The position numbers and the translations under genes were made by a program. Under the pieces are notes generated by a model. That model was not told where the DNA came from. It worked only from the letters and a program-made list of their open reading frames with translations, and searched no databases. DNA of 8,538 bases from an uncultured Clostridia bacterium (GTDB lineage Bacteria > Bacillota > Clostridia > Christensenellales > UBA1242): the NCBI GenBank assembly GCA_937914725.1, contig CALDMJ010000024.1, positions 1 to 8,538 of the forward strand. The letters run 5' to 3'. This document shows, piece after piece, positions 1-5,614 of the stretch (its first letter is position 1; each line of letters starts with the position of its first letter).

Positions 1-35
1 CCCCCAATTTTTGAAACTTTTGTTCTATTATTCAT
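1..35 (-). CDS. 5' end of an unidentified gene, truncated by the window edge
   Basis: An ATG at 35 (minus strand) is preceded by a good Shine-Dalgarno sequence, AGGTGA, at 46-41 with a 5-nt gap. The same AGGTGA signal precedes murE and mraY. Only 11 complete codons are inside the window, reading MNNRTKVSKIG, with no stop. A promoter-like pair lies at the right distance upstream (69-97), and the preceding floA transcript appears to be terminated, so this would be the first gene of a separate unit. The product cannot be identified from so few residues. In several Bacillota sporulation genes such as yqfC/yqfD lie downstream of floA, but these residues do not let me test that. Confidence 0.55.
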   Translation of the reverse strand, partial: MNNRTKVSKIG

Positions 36-68
36 TTATTTCACCTCTTCAAATAGATTTACAAGGCT

Positions 69-97
69 AGTGTAACACAAAAATAAAAAAATATCAA
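69..97 (-). promoter_or_regulatory. Putative sigma-A promoter for the truncated left-edge gene, overlapping a terminator
   Basis: On the minus strand the -35 hexamer TTGATA (97-92) and the -10 hexamer TACACT (74-69) are separated by exactly 17 nt. A TGT directly before the -10 makes an extended -10 element. Transcription would start near 62 and leave a leader of about 27 nt that includes the AGGTGA Shine-Dalgarno. The -35 lies inside the hairpin of the floA terminator. The -10 is only a 4/6 match, so the call leans on spacing, the extended element and the good ribosome site. Confidence 0.5.
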
Positions 98-125
98 ATG
101 TTTTGCAAACATTTGATATTTTTTT
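85..125 (-). terminator. Intrinsic terminator of the nfeD-floA operon, potentially bidirectional
   Basis: A perfect inverted repeat pairs 85-103 with 107-125, giving 19 bp around a 3-nt loop. The core is ATATCAAATGTTT and its complement. A/T runs lie on both sides, so a U-tract follows the hairpin in either direction. It starts 7 nt after the floA stop codon, as expected for the end of that operon. Confidence 0.9.
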
Positions 126-131
126 TCATTC

Positions 132-1184
132 CTAATTATCATTGTTGCTAGGACGTTGTTCTTTTTTGACTTTCTTTTCAACGTCGCTTGCGTCCTTATT
201 ATCGCTAGGACCTGCAATTGATTTACGCATTGTTGTATCTGCTTGCAAGTTTTGCATACGGTAGTAATCCATAATGCCGAGTTGTCCTTGACGGAACGCC
301 TCCGCCATTGCTTTGGGAAGTTCGGCTTCGGCAAGCACGACTTGCGCGCGCATTTCTTGCGTGCGGGCAAGCATTTCTTTCTCGGTTGCTTCCGCTTTCG
401 CTTTTTGTTCCTCCGCTTTCGCTTGTGCAACTTTCTTATCCGCTTCGGCGCGGTCGATTTGCAGTTGCGCACCGACGTTTTTGCCGACATCAATGTCCGC
501 TACGTCGATTGAAATAATTTCGTACGCCGTGCCACTATCAAGGTTTTTGTTTTGTACATTTTTTGAAATCAAGTCAGGCTTTTCCAAAACTGTGCGATAA
601 TCAGTCTCACCGACGGTTGTGACGATACCTTCACCGACACGGGCAAGGATTGTATCTTCACCAGCACCACCAATCAAACGGCTGATGTTTGTTTTCACCG
701 TGACTCTAACTTTGACGCGCAATTCAATGCCGTCTTTTGAAATTGCGGCGATGACGCCTGATTCAATAATCTTTGGCTTTACGCTGTTTTTAATTGCTTC
801 GTGAACATCACGCCCAGCGAGGTCGATTGCTTTTGCAGTGTCGACGTCGAGCGGAATTTTTGCACTGTGCGCTGAGATGAGCGCGTCGACGACATTGTTG
901 ACGTCCCCACCAGCCATATAGTGTGCTTCGAGTTCATTACAAGAAATGTTGAGCCCTGCTTTGCGGGCGCTGATATAGGCATTGACAATCATTTGAGTGT
1001 CGACTTGTCTAAATTTCATACCTATCATTCTTGCCATAGAAATGTGCGCGCCTGATACGAGCGCTCTAAACCACAATCCAAACGGAAGTAGCAAGCAAAT
1101 TATGACTGCAATAACAATCAAAACACCAAGAGCAATCAACCAGTACGCATAGGTTGGCATTCCTGCCAATAAATTTGTAATCAT
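132..1184 (-). CDS. floA: Flotillin-like protein FloA (SPFH-type lipid-raft scaffold)
   Basis: 350 aa, close to the usual FloA length of about 330. FloA organises membrane microdomains and affects membrane fluidity, secretion and signalling. One hydrophobic segment at about residues 13-35 anchors the N terminus. The body closely follows Bacillus FloA (YqfA): KAGLNI (75-80), LEAHYMAGG (85-93), AIDLAGRDV (119-127), GGAGEDTILARVGEGIV (172-188) and IDVADIDVGKNVGA (226-239). Residues about 243-295 are an Ala/Glu/Lys-rich coiled coil of the flotillin type (repeats such as QAKAEEQKAKAEA). They are followed by the AEAFRQGQLGIMDYY segment and a charged, probably disordered tail of about 25 residues. 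The ATG at 1184 has an AGGAG at 1195-1191. The gene starts 28 nt after nfeD, so the two are co-transcribed, and the terminator at 85-125 follows. The family assignment is firm. Confidence 0.95.
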   Translation of the reverse strand: MITNLLAGMPTYAYWLIALGVLIVIAVIICLLLPFGLWFRALVSGAHISMARMIGMKFRQVDTQMIVNAYISARKAGLNISCNELEAHYMAGGDVNNVVDALISAHSAKIPLDVDTAKAIDLAGRDVHEAIKNSVKPKIIESGVIAAISKDGIELRVKVRVTVKTNISRLIGGAGEDTILARVGEGIVTTVGETDYRTVLEKPDLISKNVQNKNLDSGTAYEIISIDVADIDVGKNVGAQLQIDRAEADKKVAQAKAEEQKAKAEATEKEMLARTQEMRAQVVLAEAELPKAMAEAFRQGQLGIMDYYRMQNLQADTTMRKSIAGPSDNKDASDVEKKVKKEQRPSNNDN

Positions 1185-1212
1185 TATTTTCTCCTTTTAA
1201 ACTAAGTATGTA

Positions 1213-1731
1213 CTAGACTTTTTGGATAAAGATTTGGTCACCTTCAACTTCGACTACTTTGACGAGCGTGCCTTTTTCAAGGTATTCGTCGACCGAACTT
1301 GCGTCGTAAAACTTGTCGTCGATTTGAATTGTTCCGAATGGCCTACAGATTGTAACAGTCAAGCCCTCTTTGCCTTTGAGTTTTTGCAAAGATTTGTCTG
1401 CTTCCGCATAATTTTCAGGCAGTGCAGTTTCTTTCAAAACCATTGGCGAGCGGCTTATCAATCCGCGCTTTGCTGACCAAACTGCGATGCCGAACATAAT
1501 GAGCAATATGATTGCAAAGATGACAATCAAGGCAAACATTTGTGTGACTGTGCCGCCATAAAGCATTTTGGCAACAATGCCGCCGACAAGGCAGACAATG
1601 CCGCTGATGCCGAATGCGCCAAAGCCCGGAACAAACATTTCAATTATACAAAGAATGAGCCCCAAAGTCAACAAGATTGCAGGAACTACATTCATTTCTG
1701 TAAAAAGCGAAACCACTTCGTCCCAAAACAT
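1213..1731 (-). CDS. Short-form NfeD membrane protein, flotillin partner
   Basis: 172 aa. Three membrane segments can be seen at about residues 16-33, 38-58 and 64-85, with a glycine-rich turn VPGFGAFGISG (34-44) between the first two. The C-terminal domain (about 118-172) is an OB fold typical of NfeD: GLTVTICRPFGTIQIDDKFYDA and then VKVVEVEGDQIFIQKV. The protein lacks the N-terminal ClpP-like serine protease domain of long NfeD proteins, so it is the short form that usually pairs with FloA (Bacillus YqeZ-YqfA type arrangement, although YqeZ itself is the long form). The known role is as an accessory membrane partner of flotillins; no enzymatic activity is expected. The ATG at 1731 has AAGGAG at 1745-1740, 8 nt upstream. 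It is the first gene of the nfeD-floA operon. Confidence 0.88.
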   Translation of the reverse strand: MFWDEVVSLFTEMNVVPAILLTLGLILCIIEMFVPGFGAFGISGIVCLVGGIVAKMLYGGTVTQMFALIVIFAIILLIMFGIAVWSAKRGLISRSPMVLKETALPENYAEADKSLQKLKGKEGLTVTICRPFGTIQIDDKFYDASSVDEYLEKGTLVKVVEVEGDQIFIQKV

Positions 1732-1752
1732 ACTTTTCTCTCCTTTGCGTAT

Positions 1753-1781
1753 ATTATAGCATTAAAAAATAAAAAATTCAA
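1753..1781 (-). promoter_or_regulatory. Sigma-A promoter of the nfeD-floA operon
   Basis: On the minus strand TTGAAT (1781-1776) is followed after 17 nt by a perfect TATAAT (1758-1753). TGC directly before it gives an extended -10. Transcription would start near 1746, so the nfeD Shine-Dalgarno (1745-1740) lies at the very 5' end of the message and the leader is only about 15 nt. This looks like a housekeeping promoter. I see no sigma-W-like pair, unlike the sigma-W control known for the Bacillus floA operon. Confidence 0.75.
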
Positions 1782-1871
1782 TATGTTTTACTAAATTTTT
1801 TAGCACATTTTAAATTTATTTTTAGCGGACAAAATGGAATAAAAACTACCTCTCTACACTATGATTATATA

Positions 1872-1905
1872 CAAAAAAACACCTGCTTTGTGTTATAGCA
1901 GGTGT
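1872..1905 (-). terminator. Intrinsic terminator of sigG
   Basis: On the minus strand ACACCTGCT (1905-1897) pairs with AGCAGGTGT (1887-1879) across a 9-nt loop. A run of seven T follows (complement of A1873-A1879, overlapping the stem end). It begins 6 nt after the sigG stop codon. The 1782-1871 stretch between this hairpin and the nfeD promoter is A/T-rich, and I see no gene in it. Confidence 0.88.
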
Positions 1906-1911
1906 AAAATT

Positions 1912-2682
1912 TTACAGGGCGCGGCGGACGATTTGGAGTGCGTTTTTCTCAAGGCGGCTCACTTGCGCTTGCGAGATGCCCACTTTTTGACTGATTTCAA
2001 TTTGTGTTTTGCCCATAAAATAGCGCATTTCTAAGATTTCACGCTCCTTTTGGGGCAATGTTTTCAGTGCTTCTTTAATGGAAACTTTTGTTGAAAAGTC
2101 ACTTTCGCTACAAGAGTTGTCGCTCACTTGCTCCATTAGCGAGATTGTGTCGCTATCGTCGTTGTAGATTGGGTCGTAGAGGCTCATAGGCTCGCTGATT
2201 GCGTCGAGCGCGATTGAGACGGCTTTGAAACTTTGGTTGAGTTCTTTGGCAATTTCTTCTATGCTAGGTTCGCGGTTGAATTTGCCTTCGAGTTTATCGC
2301 GCGCTTTTAGCGCTTGATAAGCGAGGTCGCGCATACTGCGCGTGACGCGGACACTATTGTTATCGCGGAGAAAACGGCGAATTTCGCCGATTATCATTGG
2401 CACGGCGTAGGTCGAAAACTTAAGGTTTAGTGTCATATCGAAATTGTCGATTGCTTTGATTAGCCCGACGCAACCGACTTGAAACAAATCCTCGGCGTTG
2501 GGATATCTATTTAAAAAACGGTGCATTACGCTCAAGACGAGGCGCAGATTCCCGTAGATAAAGTTTGTTTTCATTTGTTCGTCGCCGTTTTGCGCGCGCT
2601 TTAGCATTTCCGCTTGTTCGGCGCTTGAGTACTTTGGTAGTCGCGAGGTGTCGATGCCGCAAATTATAACTTTTGTTGTCAT
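1912..2682 (-). CDS. sigG: RNA polymerase sporulation sigma factor sigma-G
   Basis: 256 aa, within a few residues of Bacillus sigma-G. It directs late transcription in the forespore after engulfment. The N terminus carries the sigma-G signature VIICGIDTSRLP (5-16; Bacillus VEICGVDTSKLP). Region 2 is very well conserved: GNLRLVLSVMHRF (44-56), EDLFQVGCVGLIKAIDNFD (64-82), KFSTYAVPMIIGEIRRFLRD (88-107). Region 3 spans about 135-190 and includes SEPMSLYDPIYND. Region 4, with the helix-turn-helix GISQAQVSRLEK (235-246), spans about 203-256. I chose the ATG at 2682, not an upstream in-frame codon at 2748, because AAGGAG (2696-2691) lies 8 nt before it and the family signature starts right after it. 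The gene is monocistronic with its own promoter and terminator. It faces away from spoIIGA, whereas in Bacillus it follows sigE on the same strand. Confidence 0.95.
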   Translation of the reverse strand: MTTKVIICGIDTSRLPKYSSAEQAEMLKRAQNGDEQMKTNFIYGNLRLVLSVMHRFLNRYPNAEDLFQVGCVGLIKAIDNFDMTLNLKFSTYAVPMIIGEIRRFLRDNNSVRVTRSMRDLAYQALKARDKLEGKFNREPSIEEIAKELNQSFKAVSIALDAISEPMSLYDPIYNDDSDTISLMEQVSDNSCSESDFSTKVSIKEALKTLPQKEREILEMRYFMGKTQIEISQKVGISQAQVSRLEKNALQIVRRAL

Positions 2683-2702
2683 TCTTGCCACTCCTTTGCA
2701 AT

Positions 2703-2731
2703 CATTATGTCCAAAACAAAAATATTTATTC
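2703..2731 (-). promoter_or_regulatory. Forespore (sigma-F/sigma-G) promoter of sigG
   Basis: On the minus strand GAATA (2731-2727) and CATAATG (2709-2703) are separated by 17 nt. Against the Bacillus sigma-G consensus (GHATR, 17-18 nt, CATWHTA) the -35 matches fully and the -10 matches 6 of 7. The overlapping decamer GGACATAATG (2712-2703) fits most of the sigma-F -10 consensus GGNRANAMTW as well, so recognition by both factors is plausible. Transcription would start near 2696, at the Shine-Dalgarno. This fits the known logic of sigG: first transcription by sigma-F, then autoregulation by sigma-G. Confidence 0.75.
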
Positions 2732-2735
2732 GGCA
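2729..2735 (-). promoter_or_regulatory. Possible Spo0A binding site (0A box)
   Basis: TGCCGAA on the minus strand (2735-2729) matches the 7-nt 0A-box core TGNCGAA exactly. It overlaps the -35 of the sigG promoter and lies about 95 nt upstream of the predicted spoIIGA start, similar to the distance of the distal 0A boxes at Bacillus spoIIG. A second, one-mismatch copy (CGCCGAA) is at 2815-2809, next to the spoIIGA -10. A single short match like this can arise by chance. Confidence 0.35.
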
Positions 2736-2793
2736 ATTTTGGCAACAAGTGACAATTTTTCTTTTTATTCCTTAATATAGGCGTTTTTTCTTG

Positions 2794-2822
2794 TTGGGAA
2801 TTATCTTTTTCGGCGCTATAAT
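2794..2822 (+). promoter_or_regulatory. Putative spoIIGA-sigE promoter with perfect -10 box
   Basis: A perfect TATAAT at 2817-2822 lies 6 nt before the spoIIGA ATG. The best -35 at standard spacing is TTGGGA (2794-2799, 17 nt, 4/6 match). An overlapping TTGTTG (2791-2796) would give a 20-nt spacer. The Bacillus spoIIG promoter is sigma-A-type, Spo0A-activated and has an unusually long spacer of 22 nt, so the longer alternative is worth keeping in mind. Transcription would start at or next to the start codon at 2829. Confidence 0.6.
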
Positions 2823-2828
2823 TTGCTG

Positions 2829-3629
2829 ATGATTGTTTACATTGAGTATGTTTTGCTTGACAACTTTATAATTGATTTTTTGATTTTGTATGCGGTGGCA
2901 AAAATTTTGAAACTGCACATTTCAAAAATTCGATTTTTGCTTGCGCTTGCCCTTGCGGTTGGCTTTGCGTTTATTACGCCATTTTTGAATATTGCGGGCG
3001 CGCTATTGTTTTTGGTCAAACTTTTGATGGGCGCAATCATTGTTGGGGTGGCGTTTCGGCTTTGCAAGATCAAACAGTTTATTCTTTCGTACTTATGTTT
3101 TGTTTTCGCAACATTTTTAATGGGTGGCATTTGCTACGGGTTGCAGGGGTTTATCAGCGGAATGCAGATTTTAGGCACACAGGTCAATTATCAAGCGGAC
3201 TTCCCTATTTCGCTAATCTTTGTCGGTATTAGTATTTTCTACATTGGTGGCAAAAACCTATATTTTGCGCTGCGGCAAAAAAGACACAATGCGCGAATTT
3301 GCGCTATATTTTGCGGGCAAACACTTGACTTACTTGCGCTTGTTGACAGCGGCAATCAACTTTTGGACGAGAGCACGAAGCGCCCGATAACATTTATTAG
3401 TAGGCTGAAATTTAGTTCTGTTGCGACAAGCGCAGTTGACAAAATGCGCGGCTACAAGCAAATGATTTGCAGCACAGTTGGTGGGAAATACAATGTGATT
3501 GACACTTTTTTGGTCGACAAGTTGGTTGTTTCAAATGGCAAAGCGCTTGTTGATGCGCGCGTGGCGGTGGTTGACCTCAGCACACAGCAAGGGTGCGATG
3601 CAATTATTAGTGATAGGTTTTTTGATTGA
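2829..3629 (+). CDS. spoIIGA: Sporulation sigma-E factor processing peptidase SpoIIGA
   Basis: 266 aa; Bacillus SpoIIGA is about 309, so this one is somewhat short. It is a membrane-embedded aspartic protease at the sporulation septum that removes the pro-sequence of sigma-E in response to the forespore signal SpoIIR. The N-terminal half (about residues 1-145) is strongly hydrophobic with roughly five membrane segments and includes ATFLMGG (94-100), shared with Bacillus. The C-terminal protease domain has the active-site motif LVDSGNQLLD with catalytic Asp173, then TKRPITFI and, near the end, CDAII. The start is MIVYIEYVLLDN, which lines up with the start of Bacillus SpoIIGA. TTG at 2823 is also in frame, but neither codon has a Shine-Dalgarno. 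sigE follows after 47 nt, giving the usual protease-substrate pair. Confidence 0.93.
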   Translation: MIVYIEYVLLDNFIIDFLILYAVAKILKLHISKIRFLLALALAVGFAFITPFLNIAGALLFLVKLLMGAIIVGVAFRLCKIKQFILSYLCFVFATFLMGGICYGLQGFISGMQILGTQVNYQADFPISLIFVGISIFYIGGKNLYFALRQKRHNARICAIFCGQTLDLLALVDSGNQLLDESTKRPITFISRLKFSSVATSAVDKMRGYKQMICSTVGGKYNVIDTFLVDKLVVSNGKALVDARVAVVDLSTQQGCDAIISDRFFD

Positions 3630-3676
3630 TTGCATAAACTTACATATTTTATTCATATATTTCATTAGGAGTTATT

Positions 3677-4399
3677 ATGATTTTTAAAAAATTAATACAA
3701 TTTTTCAAAAAGTTGTTTACGGGTAAAGGGCTTATTGAGTGTGAAGATTTTGTTTTTTACATCAGCGGCACGGAACTTCCTGCTCCACTCAATGAGGAAG
3801 ATGAGGCGTTTTATATCGCGCAACTTGCGCTAGGCGACGCGAGTGCGAAACAAACTCTGATTGAGCACAATTTGCGGCTTGTTATTTACATATCAAAAAA
3901 GTTTGAAAATACAAACATTGACATAGAAGATTTGATTTCGGTTGGCAGTATTGGGCTAATTAAGGCAATAAACTCCTTTAAAGGTGACAAAAACATCAAA
4001 CTAGCGACGTATGCGTCACGCTGCATTGAAAATGAAATTTTGATGTTTTTGCGAAAATCAAAAAAACTAAAAACCGAAATTTCGCTTGATGAACCGCTAA
4101 ATTCTGATATGGACGGCAACGAACTCATTTTATCCGACATTCTTGCGACGGACTACGATGTTGTGTACAAGTCGGTTGAAAGCGGCGTTGAAAAGCAACT
4201 TTTGTGGCAAGTCATTTTGAAACTGCCGCCGCGCGAGCAAGAAATTATGCTGATGCGCTTTGGGCTCAATGGCGTGGACGAAAAGACGCAAAAGGAAGTT
4301 GCCGATATGATGAACATTTCGCAAAGCTATATTTCACGCATTGAAAAAAAGATTATCAGCAAACTCAAAAAGGAAATGAAAAAAATTTACTCGGCGTAA
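3677..4399 (+). CDS. sigE: Pro-sigma-E, early mother-cell sporulation sigma factor
   Basis: 240 aa, one residue longer than Bacillus pro-sigma-E. It drives early mother-cell transcription. Residues 1 to about 28 form the basic, amphipathic pro-sequence that holds the precursor inactive at the membrane. DFVFYISGTELP (24-35) aligns with DEVYYIGGSEALP of Bacillus around the SpoIIGA cleavage region. Region 2 includes HNLRLVIYISKKFENT (64-79), IEDLISVGSIGLIKAINSF (83-101) and KLATYASRCIENEILMFLR (108-126). The sigma-E hallmark SLDEPLNSDMDGNEL is at 136-150. Region 4 has LPPREQEIMLMRFGL (183-197) and the helix-turn-helix NISQSYISRIEKK (213-225). The ATG has AGGAG at 3667-3671, 5 nt upstream. No separate promoter is evident in the 47-nt gap, so it is probably transcribed with spoIIGA. 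Confidence 0.97.
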   Translation: MIFKKLIQFFKKLFTGKGLIECEDFVFYISGTELPAPLNEEDEAFYIAQLALGDASAKQTLIEHNLRLVIYISKKFENTNIDIEDLISVGSIGLIKAINSFKGDKNIKLATYASRCIENEILMFLRKSKKLKTEISLDEPLNSDMDGNELILSDILATDYDVVYKSVESGVEKQLLWQVILKLPPREQEIMLMRFGLNGVDEKTQKEVADMMNISQSYISRIEKKIISKLKKEMKKIYSA

Positions 4400-4420
4400 T
4401 TCATTTACGCCAATTTTTTT
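4393..4420 (+). terminator. Intrinsic terminator of spoIIGA-sigE, overlapping the sigE stop codon
   Basis: GGCGTAA (4393-4399) pairs perfectly with TTACGCC (4405-4411) around the 5-nt loop TTCAT, followed by AA and seven T (4414-4420). The TAA of sigE (4397-4399) is part of the 5' arm of the stem. Confidence 0.85.
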
Positions 4421-4431
4421 GTGCTATTTGC

Positions 4432-4460
4432 TTGTTATAATTGTCAAAAAATGTTATACT
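4432..4460 (+). promoter_or_regulatory. Sigma-A promoter of the exchanger gene
   Basis: TTGTTA (4432-4437), a 17-nt spacer and TATACT (4455-4460), with TGT directly before the -10 (extended -10). An alternative pair, TTGTCA (4441-4446) and TATTAT (4465-4470), has an 18-nt spacer. Either starts transcription in the 22-nt stretch upstream of, or close to, the AGGAG ribosome site at 4479-4483. The element begins only 12 nt after the sigE terminator, so the exchanger is set apart from the sporulation operon. Confidence 0.65.
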
Positions 4461-4492
4461 TTGATATTATTTAATCTTAGGAGATACATATT

Positions 4493-5491
4493 ATGTGGTA
4501 TTTGATACCAATTTATATTGTTGCAATAGCGTGCATACTGTTTTTGTCGGTTGCACTCGCTAGTATGCTCAATCAACTTGACAGACGCACAAAAATTTCT
4601 AGCGTGTTCCTCGGGGGCGTCGTTCTTGCGGGGGTTACATCTTTGCCAGAACTTTTTACGACAATTTCTTCCGCGTGCTTACTTTCCGAGCCAAATCTTG
4701 CTTTTGGCGGGATTTTGGGCAGCAATATTATGAACATCTTTATTTTGGCGATTTTCATAATCATTGCGGGCAAGTTGTTTGCGAGTGGCGAAATGAACAG
4801 GCGCAATTTAACGACGACGGTTTGCTGCCTTGTGTTGTCAATCATTGTTTTGGTTTATTCTTATTTGTCCGTTTCATTTGTCATTCCAGCAATCAATGTC
4901 AACGGCATTAGTTTTGCGATTATCATTCTCTATGCGCTGACGTTATACTTCAACCGCGGTGACAAAAAAGAACCTTTTGATGACGACAAGTCAATTACTT
5001 ATAAATTTTCCCCCGCTCAGCTCGGTTGGCTGTTTGCGTTGTGCGCGATTTTACTCATTGTCTTTAGTATTGGGCTGACGTATCTCACTAATGTTATTGC
5101 GGACGCTTATACAATCAATAAGAACCTTGCGGGCGCGCTGTTTATCGCGATTGCGACGGCGTTGCCTGAGGTTGTGACGACGCTAATGTTTATAAAGATG
5201 AAAAACTTTAATCTTGCGACGTCTAGCATTGTAGGCGGCATTGCTTTCAACTGGCTTATTCTTGCCATTGCGGATATTTTCTATTTCCGCGGGTCCGTGT
5301 TTATGCAAGGCGAATCATCGCAGTTGCTTGCAATATTCTCAGTAATCTCGGTTGCGCTTTTGGCTGCGATGCTCGTGCTCAAACTTTTGGTCAAAAACCA
5401 AAACAAAGTCAGGTGGGCATACTACACAATGTCGGGCTTGATTTGCGCGGTGACACTTACATATCTTGTACTTGCCTTTGTCATTATATAA
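4493..5491 (+). CDS. CaCA-family cation/calcium exchanger (Na+/Ca2+ exchanger domain protein)
   Basis: 332 aa integral membrane protein with about ten hydrophobic segments in two homologous halves, the usual bacterial CaCA (PF01699, YrbG-like) design. Such proteins exchange Ca2+ or another cation for Na+ or H+ across the membrane. The first alpha-repeat has GVTSLPEL with Glu53 and GSNIMN with Asn78 and Asn81. The second has ATALPEV with Glu226 and GGIAFN with Asn253. The two Glu residues are the expected ion ligands. A polar loop (about residues 155-172, GDKKEPFDDDKS) separates the halves. In the second repeat the usual GSN is GGI, so one family Asn is absent, and the transported ion cannot be assigned from the sequence. 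The ATG has AGGAG at 4479-4483 (9-nt gap). The gene stands alone between its own promoter and a terminator; a role in sporulation is not implied by position alone. Confidence 0.88.
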   Translation: MWYLIPIYIVAIACILFLSVALASMLNQLDRRTKISSVFLGGVVLAGVTSLPELFTTISSACLLSEPNLAFGGILGSNIMNIFILAIFIIIAGKLFASGEMNRRNLTTTVCCLVLSIIVLVYSYLSVSFVIPAINVNGISFAIIILYALTLYFNRGDKKEPFDDDKSITYKFSPAQLGWLFALCAILLIVFSIGLTYLTNVIADAYTINKNLAGALFIAIATALPEVVTTLMFIKMKNFNLATSSIVGGIAFNWLILAIADIFYFRGSVFMQGESSQLLAIFSVISVALLAAMLVLKLLVKNQNKVRWAYYTMSGLICAVTLTYLVLAFVII

Positions 5492-5535
5492 AATAGATTT
5501 ACATTATAAATTTGATTGTTATCATTAATAAAAAT

Positions 5536-5577
5536 AAGGAGTAGACTCATAAATTGAGCATAACTCCTTGTTTTTTT
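5536..5577 (+). terminator. Bidirectional intrinsic terminator between the exchanger gene and mraY
   Basis: AAGGAGT (5536-5542) pairs with ACTCCTT (5563-5569). Inside the loop CTCA and TGAG can add a second short helix. On the plus strand a G and seven T (5571-5577) follow. On the minus strand the hairpin is followed by A and five T (complement of 5530-5534), so it can also end mraY transcription arriving from the right. It is the only signal I see in the 123-nt convergent gap. Confidence 0.82.
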
Positions 5578-5614
5578 AATTTTACCTATCAAAGAAAACA
5601 ATGTACTTGTGTTT

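Noticed and set aside
1..75. Plus-strand open frame ending at TAA 73-75
   Set aside because: Only 24 codons, no recognisable residues, and it overlaps a better supported minus-strand gene start and promoter.
59..493. Lys/Arg-rich open frame opposite the end of floA in another minus-strand frame
   Set aside because: It is a shadow of the Ala/Glu/Lys coiled-coil codons of floA; its low-complexity basic composition is an artefact of frame shift and it runs across the terminator.
1731..1790. Sigma-W promoter for nfeD-floA, as in Bacillus
   Set aside because: No TGAAAC with CGTA at 16-17 nt is present; TTGAAT-17-TATAAT with extended -10 explains the site better.
2683..2748. Longer sigma-G starting at 2748
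   Set aside because: The 22 extra residues have no counterpart in sigma-G, would overlap the promoter, and the AAGGAG serves ATG 2682.
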